Shown piece after piece: positions 38,515 through 51,300 of a DNA stretch of 64,000 nt (position 1 is the stretch's first letter; each line of letters starts with the position of its first letter). The notes beneath the pieces were generated by a model. The model was given only the letters and a program-made list of their open reading frames with translations. It searched no databases and was not told the DNA's origin. Origin of the DNA: Pterois miles. Taxonomy: Eukaryota > Chordata > Actinopteri > Perciformes > Scorpaenidae. A program made the position numbers and the translations under genes. Where the stretch lies: the NCBI GenBank assembly GCA_947000775.1, contig CAMQGK010000327.1, positions 16,812,501-16,876,500 on the forward strand, read 5' to 3'.

Positions 38515-38770
38515 ATATGCCCACAGTATGCCCACAGTGTGCTGACAGTATGCCCACAATTTGCCCAGGGTGTAGGCCCACAATGGGCCCCACTGGGCAG
38601 CCCACACCTAGCCCACACTTTGGTCTGGGTGTGGGCTGAACCACTGTGAAGCCCACATGTGCCCCACATTTCATGACAGTAATGGGGCCCACAGTGGGCT
38701 GCCCACACGGGGCCCAATTATCTGCCCGCAGTGGCCCCACATGGGCACCAAAGGGGCATGTTTGCTGGGT
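38515..38770. repeat. GGGCCCA/CCCACA-rich degenerate repeat
   Basis: About 250 bp built from degenerate units such as tgcccacagt, gggcagcccacac and atgggccccac, ending tttgctgggta. It gives spurious ORFs on both strands. It resembles known fish repeats with a CCCAGCA end, but no inverted partner is defined. Confidence 0.65.
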
Positions 38771-41392
38771 AGTAGTGCATTTATCAGCTGAAATGCCAAA
38801 AAGAACACTAAAAACAGAGCTAAAAGAGAGTATTTATTGGCCTTGCATTCATCAGGATGCCACAAACACAACTCCAAATGAATATTAATGTATGGATGTA
38901 TAAATAAACAACTGTTTGCTCACTAGTTTGCCATATTAAAAGGTGACTCAGAAGGTGAAGATACACTATGTCAATGTTGTGTTCACAACTTGCTTCCGCT
39001 GCCCCCAAGTGGCCAACCCAGCCCCCTTTTTTATATACATTATAATGTGTTCTGAAGTTTTACTTAATGTTGTGGATATTTTCTATGGCGTTTCCATTTT
39101 GAATTGGACATAGATTCTACTAAAAAAGTGATGTGGAATGCAGTAGAAAGTCAAACAAAAAGAAGGAGCTCTTGTCAGGCTATTAAATAGGTGTTATCAG
39201 TAGGCATAAGCCCCATATATACAGGTCAGTAGGCCCTACTACATCCGTCAGTAGGCATTATCATCGATTCACAACATGTAGTATAAAGAGTGAGAACAAA
39301 CACAGGACATTCAGCCGGGAGACTAGAGTTTGCATCCCGTGTGAAACCAACAATACATATTTGTCTCCATGTTCGCAGATATTTTAACCCAAAACATGCT
39401 GGTTTTCCCTAAACCTAAAGAAGTTTTATTGCATAAACTTAAAGAAGCCTTTGTTCGTGTTCAAAACATGAAGTTTCATTCAGTTTTACATATTATGTGT
39501 ATCTTGTATATTTTATGTTTCATTCTCACTTTTACAACATAGTAGATTGATGTATAGATTGATAATAGCCCCTACCAGCCCACAAACATGGGAAAGATGT
39601 GTGTTGATAACGCCTATTCAATATCCCGATCACAGTCAGATTGGGTTGGTGTGCTGTGCTTGAAGTGGGCTGGCACACGCCGGTACACAGTACCAGCGCC
39701 TCTTAATTTTAATTTTGCTCCTTGGCGTAGTGTGTCTTTTTCTGGCATACCGAAACTTCTCACAAGCTACCGTTAATCTTCTCTGCCCTCTCCATATCAG
39801 GTCCTCTGGGAGAGTCATAATGGCGACTCATAATGGCGTAACACCAGCATATTTGCGCGGCGCCTCAAAAGCTGCAGCACATGAAAACTATGTGGAGAGA
39901 ATCTGGATGAAAGGGAGGCAAAAGGGAGAATGAGAGTATATATTTAAGAGTATAGAGTATATAATTAATGACACATTATTTAAAAGTTTTCTGAATCTGT
40001 TCTTTTGATTTAGGCTACAGAAGGAGGACATTTCCAGAAGAACGTTAAGAGGAAAGCTAAAGAAAATAATAATTCAATTAGTAGTAGTGATGGCCCAAAA
40101 TGATGCCAAATTGCATAGTTTTAAGTCAAAAACCTTCAAATTTTCTTGGAGAGGGACCCAAATGTAATATCTCAATTTGCTTATATTATACACATTCACC
40201 AAATTGGTTCTTAAATACCATTGTTGCTATCGGCTATGATAACATTGTATTCACCAGAATAAAAGCACCTTGCATCTAGATTTAGCAGAGGGAAACTCAC
40301 AAATGTGGAATACATGGTCGGTTCAGCGTTAACATTACACGCCACTGTGTTACTTTTAAAACCACTGCTTTTCTGTGGGAGGACTCCTTGACTTGCCACC
40401 TTTTCTATTGAGTGAGACGCACTATTTGAGTTTTGCACTCAGCGCATACCTGGGTCACTTGTCATTTGGTGCGTTCTAAGAAAAGCCAGGCACTCTGGGA
40501 GAGTGATCCTACTGAGCCGTCTGTTCATTTGTTTTCAAGTGCCTTTGGTCTCTGTCAGTACAGGGAGAGAAATAGACTGTAAGATCAAACGTCAATGTAA
40601 CACTGCTTCACAAGTAAGTCAGCTAAAATCCTCACATTTGCAGCATAGCCAATACCTGCACAATGATTGATATGAGTCAGATCTTTCTCATCATTCCTCC
40701 ACTGTGGTACCATGACCAACACATCTCCCACTTTACATCATAGTGAAAACAAATAATCTCATTGATTTATTGTATAACAACTACAGGATAAGCTCTTATT
40801 TTTCTAACCATTGCACCCATCGCTTCCAGAACTGTGCAGTATGAGGACATAGCAAATAAGCCAAAAACACACATCTGCACTGCACGCTCAAAGGTCACTG
40901 CTCCACACTCATGCTCATTTTAATCGTGCTCTGTAATGAAATAGTGCCGATTTCTCTTTAACTAATCAGCAAGTGTCTACTTGACTACCAAGTGTGCAAA
41001 TTAATAAGGTTAATTCCTGCAGTTATCAAAATATCATTTGTCACTGCTGGAGAGCAGCACTCAAATACTGTCTCACTTTATTTTGCTGTCAGAAATGAAA
41101 CCTATGAACCTGTAATATTTCCCCTCTAAGGAGCAGGCTTTGCAAGATTGAGTTTCAGATTTAGTTTTAACATTTCAACTCAACAAATATAGATCTGACA
41201 GACAAAACGTTAACTACAAAATGGTTACACAGCTCTCAGCATGACCCTAATGACACAGACTATGCTAATGATAAAATCTCACGAACACGCGTCTCATCAT
41301 GAACAGATGGCATTTATCAGGTTGAAGCTACTTACGACAAGTTTGTGCAGTCCAGAGAGTTTGGGCACACTAATATGGTGTTTGTGTATTGA
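38771..41392. other. Gene-free sequence
   Basis: One uncertain repeat (39,600-39,940), and a taaacctaaag/aacccaaaac stretch near 39,390 that may be a relative of repeat family D on the opposite strand. Otherwise nothing recognised. Confidence 0.45.
39600..39940. repeat. Possible dispersed DNA-element fragment
   Basis: gctggcacacgccggtaca, ttttgctccttggcgtagtg and tggcataccgaaacttctc look like a fish repeat I have seen, but I find no termini or coding domain. Confidence 0.35.
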
Positions 41393-41404
41393 GCAAAACA
41401 ATTG

Positions 41405-41690
41405 CGTTGAAAGGAGCCAGTTGAGGTGGTTCGGGCATCTGGTAAGGATGCCTCCTGGGCGCCTCCCTAGGGAGGTGTTCCAGGCACGACCAGCTGGGAG
41501 GAGACCCTGGGGACGACCCAGGACTAGATGGAGAGATTATATCTCCACTCTGGCCTGGGAACGCCTCGGGATCCCCCAGTCAGAACTGGTTAATGTGGCC
41601 TGGGAAAGGGAAGTTTGGGGTCCCCTGCTGGAGCTGTTGCCCCCGCGACCCGACCCCGGATAAGCGGTTGAAGATGAAGATGAAGATGAA
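41405..41690 (+). mobile_element. LINE 3' end, 5'-truncated non-LTR retrotransposon
   Basis: Encodes the C-terminal tail of a LINE reverse-transcriptase protein: SQLRWFGHLVRMPPGRLPRE, then GRRPWGRPRTRWRDY and AWERLGIPQSEL, ending at a stop at 41661-41663. A gcggttg(aagatg)n tail follows. A perfect 12-bp target duplication GCAAAACAATTG (41393-41404 and 41691-41702) shows a complete 5'-truncated insertion. The LINE clade is not assigned. Confidence 0.92.
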
Positions 41691-42411
41691 GCAAAACAAT
41701 TGATGTTTTGTTATCCTCCCAAAATATAAAACTGTAGATTATGATTACATTTTGATTTAGACATTTGTAAGATATGTTAGTTATAGCGGTAGAAGCATTG
41801 TTAACCATGATCACAAACTTGTCAAGTCGTAAAATGACTTACAAAAATAATCTCATGAATTCATGTACTGACGGCAACTCTCACAACAATTTGAAAATGC
41901 CAACAGGCTATCAGACATGAGATGTGGTTTAACGTGTGCTGAAATCCACTCAGGACACTCCACCAGTTTAAAACTGCAACAAAATGGACTCTGAGAGCAT
42001 GAGTAGAGAGGGAGTGGGGGAGGCTTCCCCCCTCGATCTGCTTCTGAATCAGGTGACAGCCTGGGCTTTCACCACTTCAACATTACCAGCTCAGTACTCA
42101 TGACTGGGAAAAGGGCTTTGATTTTTTTTTGTGGAGAATGCTAGGAGTCAATAATAACATTAAATCTCATCTGCCAATTATGAATTATCAATCAGACTGT
42201 CAGCAGATTAGTTGAAAGTTCAGATATTGATGTACCATATGTTGCAATAAGGGCCTTTATCTCAACATTCATTCCTCCGTGGTTATGGGAGGTATTGAGG
42301 TGTGGGAGGAAAAATAATCCCCTCTGAAGCTTGTCTTTAATCTTTCAGACAATCCAAGAAAAGCAGAGATTTGAGCCAAGAAGAAGTGAAGGAGAGTGAT
42401 AAAATCATGCA

Positions 42412-43125
42412 TACAAAAGATCAGCCATAAGATTATGACCACTGACAGGTGAAGTGAATAACTTTGATCATCTCGTTATAATGGCACCTGGCAGTGGGTG
42501 GGATATATTAGGCAGCAAGTGAACACTTTGTCCTTAAAGTTTATGTGTTGGAAGCAGAAAAAATGGGCAAGCTTAAGGATGTGAGCGACTTTGACGAGGG
42601 CCAGATTGTGATGGTTAGACCACTGGGTCAGAGCATCTCCAAAACTGCAGTGTGGGCTCTGGGAAGTGGGATGTTTCCGGTCTGCAGTGGTCAGGACGTA
42701 CCAAAAGTGGTCCAAGGAAGGAAAACCAGGTGAACCAGCAACAGGGCACGGGCGACCAAGGCTCATTGATGCACATAGGGAGTAAAGTGTCCAATCCGAC
42801 AGAAAAGCTACTGTCCACAAGCTCACTTTTTCATTACTGAAAAGGTTAATTCTGGTTCAGATAGAAAGGTGTCAGAACACAGTGCATCACAGTTTATTGT
42901 GTACATGGCTGCATAACTGCAGACCGTCAGTGTCCCCATGTTGACCCATTTCCACCGCCAAAAGCGACTACAGTGGGCATGTGAGCATCAGAACTGGACC
43001 ACAGAGCAATGGAAGAAGGTGGTCTGATGAATCATGTTTTCTTTTTCATCATGTGGATGGCTGGGTGCGTTGCTTACCTGGCACCAGGATGCACTATGGG
43101 AAGAAGGCAAGCCATGCCGGTATAA
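42412..43125 (+). mobile_element. 3'-truncated Tc1-like transposon
   Basis: Starts with a typical Tc1 end (gatcagccataagattatga) and a leader, then an ATG at 42563 reading MGKLKDVSDFDEGQIVMVRP, the helix-turn-helix N-terminus of a Tc1-like transposase. Frameshifted pieces follow (EHQNWTTEQWKKVV, then APGCTMGRRQ). Similarity stops near 43,125, so the second half and the right inverted repeat are missing. Confidence 0.85.
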
Positions 43126-44819
43126 TCACATCATTATGGGATTACGGTTAGCATTATTGCATCTCACCATGGGTAAAGAAAAGGTTGCAGCTATCTTAAT
43201 AAATCGCCACTTTAATGCGTCACCTGACCAGCATGCTAGTCCTAAACACACCCAACAGGCGTATGCTGGATCTTGCTAAAATGCCCACAGTGGATCTTCA
43301 GTGGTGACTTTCAATGAGGAACTTTTATCTTTGGTTAGGTGTGTGAGTCCTTTCTGCTGTTTTGGACTGTTAATCCCTGCCACAGTGAATGCAGAGCCTC
43401 CTTCGGCTCAAAATGTTGAGCTGAGAAAAAGGATGGTCAGTTGACCAATTCTAGCGATGGTACGGCTGTGTAGCCTATCTGTCCACTCAAAAAGGATTTT
43501 GTAATGAGCTATTACAGAGGGGGAAATATCCAATTGGAGCAGGAGGGAAATGTCATCAGCCTTAATTCTTCCTGTCCACATGGAACACTGTAGAGACTAA
43601 TGCACTTGTGACTGGTTGATAGAAAGCTCATAGCTGGAACTGTAGTGATGACTGAAGTGACTGACTGGCATATACCATGTGTGAATATGTGTTGAGATGC
43701 ATCGTGTTTAACAAAACACAAGCCTGTGCCAAGGATTCACATCTGATTTTCTCCCTTGGGTCCTAGTGCTTCTAATTTCACATCAAATACACTGACATAA
43801 ACAAGGAAGGGGTCCAGCTAAAGGCATGATGCTGTCTTGTTGGTGACAGAATCTGGGCAAAGAGGTGAACCATCTGTGCTGATTAAGATCATCATTACAA
43901 GGATCCAACTAGTCTCCATTAATGTCTCACAATACTGTTCACAATCCAAAGTTTCTTTTTTTCAGTCTCTGAAAATATTTAGGGGGGTTGCCAGTCATGA
44001 TTATGCTGCTTATCATGCTTATGATATGCTTTCTACATACCAGCTCCAATTTTCTCAGAAAATTCAATGCCAACATTATATAATATATTATATAATAGAA
44101 ATGGAAAAGAATACCATGCTATAACATAATATAAAAATTTAATGGTAATCTATAGTAGTGATAGAAGTAATATAATATGATGCAAATTGAGGTAGTGTTG
44201 TTATGTTACTACTTCTTATAGAACTACTCCCACATTAATTAACACCAGTGATGTGTAAGGGGACACGATGCAGGCGTAGATTTAAAAAAACTACTGACAA
44301 TTTGAAATATTAGCTACTATGAGAGGCAGTTGGTAGGAGAGAGCCACAGAGAGACCCTGTATAGCACATGTATCATTGCATCAATAAATGGGAGTAAGTA
44401 ATTTTATGATACTCTTGATCCTAAAGACTTTACTGAATTTGATGCTGCAATCGCCGGTTAATTAGAAGAGTTTAGAGAGGTGAGTCACAGACCACAGTCT
44501 ATCCAAGATGTAAATACTAATTATCATTCAATAATCTGTAATTAAATCAAGCTTGCATTATTTAGAATCAATGAGATGTTGGTTTGTGGGTGAAAGTCAC
44601 CCTGCGTTTTAATGGTGTAATGCCAGGCTTTGAGTTTTGGAGAGGAGGATGTGATGGAAAATTGCCCTATTTGATGGAACATTTTTGCTATCCAGAATAA
44701 ATTAGGTCATCCAACACCGGGAGGAGAGGTGCAGCTGTGCAAACCTCCTGCAAAAGAGGATTTTAGCATGTCAAATTTGGGTGGCAATTGGATGTGCCAG
44801 CAGAATTCAAAATGAATAG
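43126..44819. other. Gene-free sequence
   Basis: The start may include unrecognisable 3' remains of the Tc1-like element. An AT-rich stretch lies near 44,080. No exon recognised. Confidence 0.45.
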
Positions 44820-45240
44820 TCCAACCATCTACTGCTGCTTTTTGAGAGGTCCATTTTCACTTTTGACATTTCTGCCACACTAGCTGCACAACTAGACAAA
44901 CAGACTGACTGCCATGAAATTTTGCACAGATATTCTTGGTCCCTTGAGAATGAATTGTAATAACTAGTGCTCTTCTCACTTTCCTCTGGCGCCATCATCA
45001 GGTCAAAATTGCTGTTAGTCTAATACTTTGACTGTTGACCAAATCCCTGCAAAGTGAATGGCATTCCCCTCAGCCCCAGCTGCTGTGTTCAGTGCTAAAA
45101 AGCAAACAGCATACTAACACTCTAAACTTAATTTGATGAATACCATAACTGTTTGCATTGTCATTGCATAGCATTTAACTCAAAGCACCCCTGTGCCTGA
45201 ATACAGCCTCACAGACATGTTAACATGGCTGCATTTCCAC
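44820..45240 (+). repeat. Dispersed repeat family C, copy 2
   Basis: Includes gccatgaaattttgcacaga, cgccatcatcaggtcaaaat, gcattcccctcagccccagc and gcacccctgtgcctgaatac. Its order matches the other copies. Confidence 0.65.
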
Positions 45241-46199
45241 TTGTGTTTATGTTTGTTTGAGATTAAACTGTCTTGCTGGTTCCTGTAGGCTAATTAAATG
45301 TCGGGCTTCTGACTCAAACCTGTTCACATTCGAATACCTCCATGATGGCTCACTGAAATACTGTCTTCCTCAACAAAGTCCAGTGACAGTAATCTGACAG
45401 CAGCCTCACTCTATCTGCTTCCAAACCTTGTATTTATCATTTGTCATCAAAACAGTCCTCCCCTTGTGGTCAAAAACTCCACAGAGTACCTTTAAGGTCA
45501 TGCATAAACCTGCATGCAGGGTCTTCTGGCCCTGATAATTCTGACCATTATCTCACAATCGGTAACACGAAACCTCAGACTATAAACGGTCTGCATGTGA
45601 AGTGAAAAATCCAAACCTTCTGCAAGTCTATTTGACACCTTTTGTGAGACTGTGTCCATTTGTCATCTTGCCACACACGTCTGCTCTATTAAAACCATTA
45701 AGTAGAATTAGGCCAATCTTAATTGAAATCCCATCTTCTTTCTTGTGGATGCTTGTTGTCATGGAGACGTAGCAGCTTTACAGTATCTGATCAATGTCAG
45801 GTTCAGAGTCAATTAGGTCTATTCGGGTTGACTGTCTCTTTGTCTGTCTGCCGTGCATTTATCTGCTTCTCTGCAGCATAAAAGCAACAGCTTCTATTCC
45901 TCACTCTTCACAGAGTCAGACACTGAGCTAATAGGTACTGCAGAGATTGGCTCTATAGGTGCTTTCATCTGTCTATTGGAGTTAAATTATTATAAACCAT
46001 TAGATGCTGCAAATCATATTTATCTCTTGGCCTTCTGGTTTATGTGACTTGTCAGTAATTCAACTTTAACGCAAGTCGAATGGAGTGACACAGTTAATAG
46101 TCTTGCTGGAGTGTTTTGAACCCTGACTCGACAAACGAAACATTTTATGATTACATTGAATGTCATTCCTGTAGTTTTTTGCATATTATTTTCCATGAG
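45241..46199. other. Gene-free sequence
   Basis: No exon, RNA gene or repeat recognised. Confidence 0.45.
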
Positions 46200-46800
46200 G
46201 GGACACGATGCCCTAACCTGACCCGCCAGATGGTTTGTTGGACATAACCATCTGAGAATGTTGAATGCTGAATGAAATGTGCAAAACTGGGCAGGCGCTT
46301 TCAGGTAATTGGATGAACCATCTGCCAGTCAAACTCTTGCCGAAACCAGTCGGGAGAAGAGTGAAAACATTGTTCCAGTCGAGAAAAGTCTTCAGTGCCG
46401 TTCTTTGCTCTTCTCTCAGTAAAGATTTGATGTAACTGATGCCTTTGCAGCATCTGCTAACCTCTTCAACAGCTGCCATTGTTGTTTAGAACAGCTGCCT
46501 CTCTGTGTCCCTATTGAAAGAGGCTGGGACACAGTGCTAAGCTATGGGGTATCACACATGAGCAGCGTAACTGGAGCTACGGTCGTGTGCTGCTATTGAC
46601 TCAATTTCGGCGAATGCAGATCAAATGTTACTGCATGTGTTGTACCCCAAAGATATGACGCATTGATGACACGGGACATCTGCTTTTATCACCCTCCATT
46701 CGTGTTACCTCACACTAATAAGCTACACCTGTAGCTGCCAGTAGGTCCTCGCAGGATGCTGATCTGGCTTGCCGGACACAAATGCATTACTTGAAGTCTG
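46200..46800 (-). repeat. Dispersed helicase-bearing repeat, copy 2
   Basis: Shares with 11,211-11,575 ordered blocks such as cagatggtttgtt, accatctgaga, cagtcgggagaagag, gctgccattgttgtttaga, ctacacctgtagctgccagt and gacacaaatgca. It includes the helicase N-terminus on the minus strand and its upstream region. Confidence 0.75.
46213..46479 (-). pseudogene. N-terminal fragment of a RecQ-like helicase from a dispersed element
   Basis: An open frame of 88 codons starts MAAVEEVSRCCKGISYIKSL, then REEQRTALKTFL, then LLPTGFGKSL at residues 41-50, the Walker A motif of superfamily II helicases. After it the similarity ends and the frame runs into unrelated residues. The flanks recur at 11,211-11,575, so it belongs to a repeat rather than a host gene. 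Helicase-bearing DNA transposons such as the Academ-type are one candidate, but I cannot assign it. Confidence 0.65.
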
Positions 46801-48136
46801 ACGCTATAAATTTTCATGTGATTTGTGATTCAGAGATTCTCACGTAATCTTTTGACGTTGCAAGAATTGCAAGATCGCAAGGTAAACAATGCCCAGGTCT
46901 ACAGCTATGGTGGTTGAAGGTGGTTTGATGTGAAGTATAAAATCCAATATTTTCAGATTCATTCTGTTCTGAAGCTACTGTGACAAAATAATGTTCATTT
47001 TGTGTTGATTTTGTTGGTCCCTGTGGACTAAAGAAGTAGTGTTGCCAATCACCACAGTGTCTTTAGTTAACCTCTCATTTTTCTGCAGCTGTTTGGCTCG
47101 GAGCTCTCCACCTTCTGCTGGAAACCATGTTGGACTCTGAGCTGAAGGTGTTTCTGTTGAACCTGCATGCTATAAATCATTTAGTCTGATTTCGCACGGA
47201 ATCAGACCCAGTGGCATGGATAAAGAATAAGTATATAGAAGTACCCAGTATTATCCCTGATGGTCTCGTACATCGCAAATGTAGGTCATACAGAGGTGTC
47301 AGTATTACACTGTTCCTTATAATAACCTTAACTATAGAAAGTTGTGATTCAACATTTGATGGCGCAGTAAATAAAATATAGGTGGCAGAAATGTCTACAT
47401 AGTGTCTAATTATAATTAGACACAACACAATCAATGGTGAACTGCTTCATCTTGAGATCACTGGTAATTAGGATCCCATTAAATAGAACAATTTTTGCTT
47501 TTCCTTATGGTGACAACATCACATCATCATGGCCGTCTGGCTGTGCCGAAATCTGGAGATTTTATACACAGTGTTATGGCGACCTCTTCAGGTTCAACTC
47601 TTGTATCTTATTCTGTGGGTAAACTATACCATGAGGGATGTTTTCACTTAGAAAGATGTGAAACGCATACTAACATACACTACGGCTGAGTTGATGGGGT
47701 AAATCAGGACATTATTTCTATTGCAGTGAGCCCCTCAAGCCCATACTTCAAGACCTGGCCATAACCCTTGGTGGGAAGATAATTGGAGTGATATTCACCA
47801 CTGATGTAACCTTCGTTTTAAATGCCAAGAGGGAGCTGTGGAAAAGGGAATTATTTAACAGAAAAAAGGCGTCATGCTGTGAAAGGTTTCTTTGTTTAAC
47901 TTTTTATGCTTAGGGTTCCCAGCATGTGCGACACATAAGTACTTTTGTCACAGGGCCGCTAGCATGGCTGAAGACTCTAATCAGCAATTTACAGTGAAGG
48001 GAGATGTTAATTGGGAAAGTGAAGTATTGAAACACAGTACACCTGGAAACTTATAAAATAAATAAAACAGACCAAGAACACAGACAATAGCAGGTTAAGT
48101 CTAAAAATACGAAAAATACACATAAAATACATCAGT
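46801..48136. other. Gene-free sequence with a 22-bp palindrome
   Basis: A perfect palindrome lies at 47,402-47,423, and a short relative of repeat family C near 47,953. No exon recognised. Confidence 0.45.
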
Positions 48137-48314
48137 TACTCCAGTGGTTCCCAAACCTTTTCTCCCCATTTTGTGGCTAAAAAATATTGTCAAGCCCCCC
48201 ACGACCAGTGCAGAAGCATACATCATTGATATTTAGCCTTGCTGCACACCCTCTTTTATAACTTTGGTTCCCCCTTTGGGATCATCCCCCCTACCCCAGT
48301 TTAGGAGCCACTGA
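48137..48314. mobile_element. Small hAT-like MITE (178 bp)
   Basis: CAGTGGTTCCCAAACC at the left and GGAGCCACTG at the right. The flanking octamers are similar (agttactc and agctacac) and could be a decayed 8-bp target duplication. The interior is rich in cccc words. Confidence 0.55.
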
Positions 48315-51300
48315 GCTACACCATCATAGCTCTGTGCTAATTAATTCAGGGAGCAACTGTAATGCTCACAGTTCCCCACTTGATGGCAGCATTGTGACTT
48401 GATGGAAAATGCGTGCATGTGAGCATAAACTGACATCAAAGAATGTAATTATTGATTCATTATTATGTGTTATTCAGAATGGATGTGAGAAGAGTAAAAA
48501 TACATAGCGCCTTATTGACATTTATTTATTCATTTAGTAATTAAACATATTTATCTATTTTCATTGTCTTCCTGTACATCTATTTAATCTGTCTGATCTG
48601 ATCAGTTGGTGTTTTTTATTTTTATTTTTTAAAGTCTGAACAACTTCTACCTGAATATCTTTAGTACATGAACTTGTTTGTTTTGTAGTATTTCTACTGG
48701 CAAGGAGAAAAAAAAAATATCTTGATGAATTGTGTAATTTCCATTCACCCTTACCTTGGGTAAGCACTGGGGAAATGAGCACAAAGAAATATTGTTTCTT
48801 GTAGCCTCGGTAAGAGCACTGCCACAGCTTCTATTCAGACAATCAGACAATAATGCAAAACCAATAAAGAAAGTTCCCAGACTGTTTTTAATCCTTGAGG
48901 AGTGCTCGTTTAGTTATTTCCTGTTGACTTGTTTTTGAAGAGTGGTCTTTGTTTCTCCAAGATTAAAATTCAATGAGGAAAAAACCCAATGGAGTGTAAT
49001 AAGAAAAACAAAAATAGCCCTGCATAGGCAGCCAGGAGGTATAGAACGCCATTTGTGTTTCATTATTTATGGTGAAGCCATACACTTTCTTTTTTAAAGA
49101 TATGTCCTTTCCCCATGTTGCAGGGAATTATGCGCTGCCTGTAGTGGAGTTGCCATGCTTCACTGCTTACTAAATCGACAACTCCCCCCATAGCCAAGCA
49201 CCGTTCTCAAGCACATCGTGCTGGGGCCCATTTTGATGACATCATCATTGCTGTCACTCTCATTGTGGACGGACCCCTCTGGGTAAAAGGGTGTCACGGA
49301 CTGCTGCACACCCATATCTGCTCGTCCATTGCCCAACACAGAAGTATCCCCTAACAGAGGTCCCTGCAGTGTGGCTTTGCAGCAACTTGATGACTTAATC
49401 TTAATCACATTCACTTTAATTTTCTTTTATCTCCACGGCGCCATGCCACACTGGCTGCGAAACATTCAACAAGTGGTTGCACACAAGCCTCTCGAAGCAT
49501 ATGCATTCACACACAGGGACACACACACACACACACACGTCGATATGCGCACATAAGCCTGCTTTTGTTCAATTTGAAGGAAAACTTCCTGCCCTTATGA
49601 CATGCAGTTAAAACTACTTTTAAATGAGTAAGACTTCTAATCTAACTAATAACTACACCAATCACAGTCACCATAAAAACAAAAAAAAAACTGAAAACAT
49701 GTCAACACCTAATGTGAATAATGCATCCATGCAATGCATTTAGAAAACATTATACATTTACATTCTTGTAAATGTAAATTATTATGTATAATACAACAAA
49801 ACTGGGTTTATTATGCGCTATAAGTTGGTGCTGACTCAGTTGCGGTTTCATAGACCTGCTTATAAACTGAAATGTTGACAGTTCCCCTTTAATCAACTTT
49901 AAGTTGACAGACCTGTTTCACTCGCATTTACAATAATTAATGTAAAACAAATTTCAAAAACTATTAGAGTTACAATACAGTAATGAAAGATCCAAAACAC
50001 AAAGGTGTATCAATAACTAAACAAAACTCAAATAAATAAATAAATAAATAAATAAATAAACCCTGTGAGTACACAAATTTGTAAAAATGTTTAAGTGGTA
50101 GTGAAAGTATTCAGCTCCTTGGATAAAAATAGCAATACCACATGAATATCATACAGTGTATATTTTAGTATTATTACTTTTCATTACATCAGTGTGTAAG
50201 CAGTATTTTACTGTTGGTTGAGGTGGAACTAGTTTAATCAGTTTATATATGACAGTGGATAGACTATGGAATGGGAGTCTGAAATTTGTACTCAGCAAAT
50301 ATACTGATTAAATCCAACCACTGCTTGAATTATTTTTAACTCTTAAATGGGGCATAGGACACAAATGTATTAAACCACACAGATATACAAGCTTTTTGGA
50401 GAAACGTTTACCAATCCGACTTAATGTTAACTTCTACTATTGTATAAATCATATCCTAAGGTATATAAACTTATTTCTTAGCATTAATTTGCTTTATTTG
50501 ATGATGATGATGTGCCATGAGCAAAAGAAGAAAAATGTAATTTCACCACCAACAATGGTGCAAAAGACTCACGCGTTTGCACTTTACCTGAAATGTTCAT
50601 GAATGAGTAATCAGGAGAGAAATGTATACTGTAGAGGGAAACAACAGGCCATGGTGGTGGACAAAGCACCGAACGCACAGCAGCCTATTCTCTGTTAAAG
50701 TGAGCTGGCTCTCTTCACTGGTCCTCTGAACACTTTTGACCTTGCTCTGTGACTCCAGACACACACTCAGAGAAACATGGTTTTCTCAGACATGGCAGCG
50801 GGCCAAAATAAATAACCTGCCCTCAGAGTGTCGGCGGAACCGCAAGAAATCCAAAACCCGAGACCCGGCCCAGCGGCACTCACTCACAGGGCTATCAGCG
50901 AATGACTTGCTGAAATTTTAATTGTCCGAATGCATCATGTGGTTTGGAAACAAAATCAAATCAGGACGGATCATCCTTCCTCTTTGACACCCATCCAAAG
51001 GAGAGTAGCATTTTTGATTAGGGTTTCATTTATTTATTTTAGGCGGCTCTGATTTCAAGGTCGAGTTACACCAACTTGGGGGACAAACAGATGACATTGT
51101 ATGGATAGGTAATTCAAGAGTCTGCATGCTTCGATCCTCACAGATAAGCGGGAGATAAGAGACAGGTGTCTTGTAGAATAGAGGACATCCATCTAGAAAT
51201 TCAATCGCCAAAGCTCAGTCAAAAATGGTTTCCATGAAATAAAGGGACTGATATCAATACCTTGCTTCAATTAAAGAGATCAGAATTTCACACGCGTGCT

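Noticed and set aside
38401..38740. Several overlapping Gly/Pro/Trp-rich ORFs
   Set aside because: They follow the degenerate GGGCCCA repeat in every frame and show no independent coding signal.
41241..41404. N-terminal part of the 140-codon ORF ending in the LINE
   Set aside because: It lies outside the target duplication of the LINE; the frame is open by chance before the insertion point.
49160..49414. Minus-strand 84-codon ORF
   Set aside because: No splice sites or domain were recognised; it might be a conserved non-coding segment, which cannot be judged from a single sequence.
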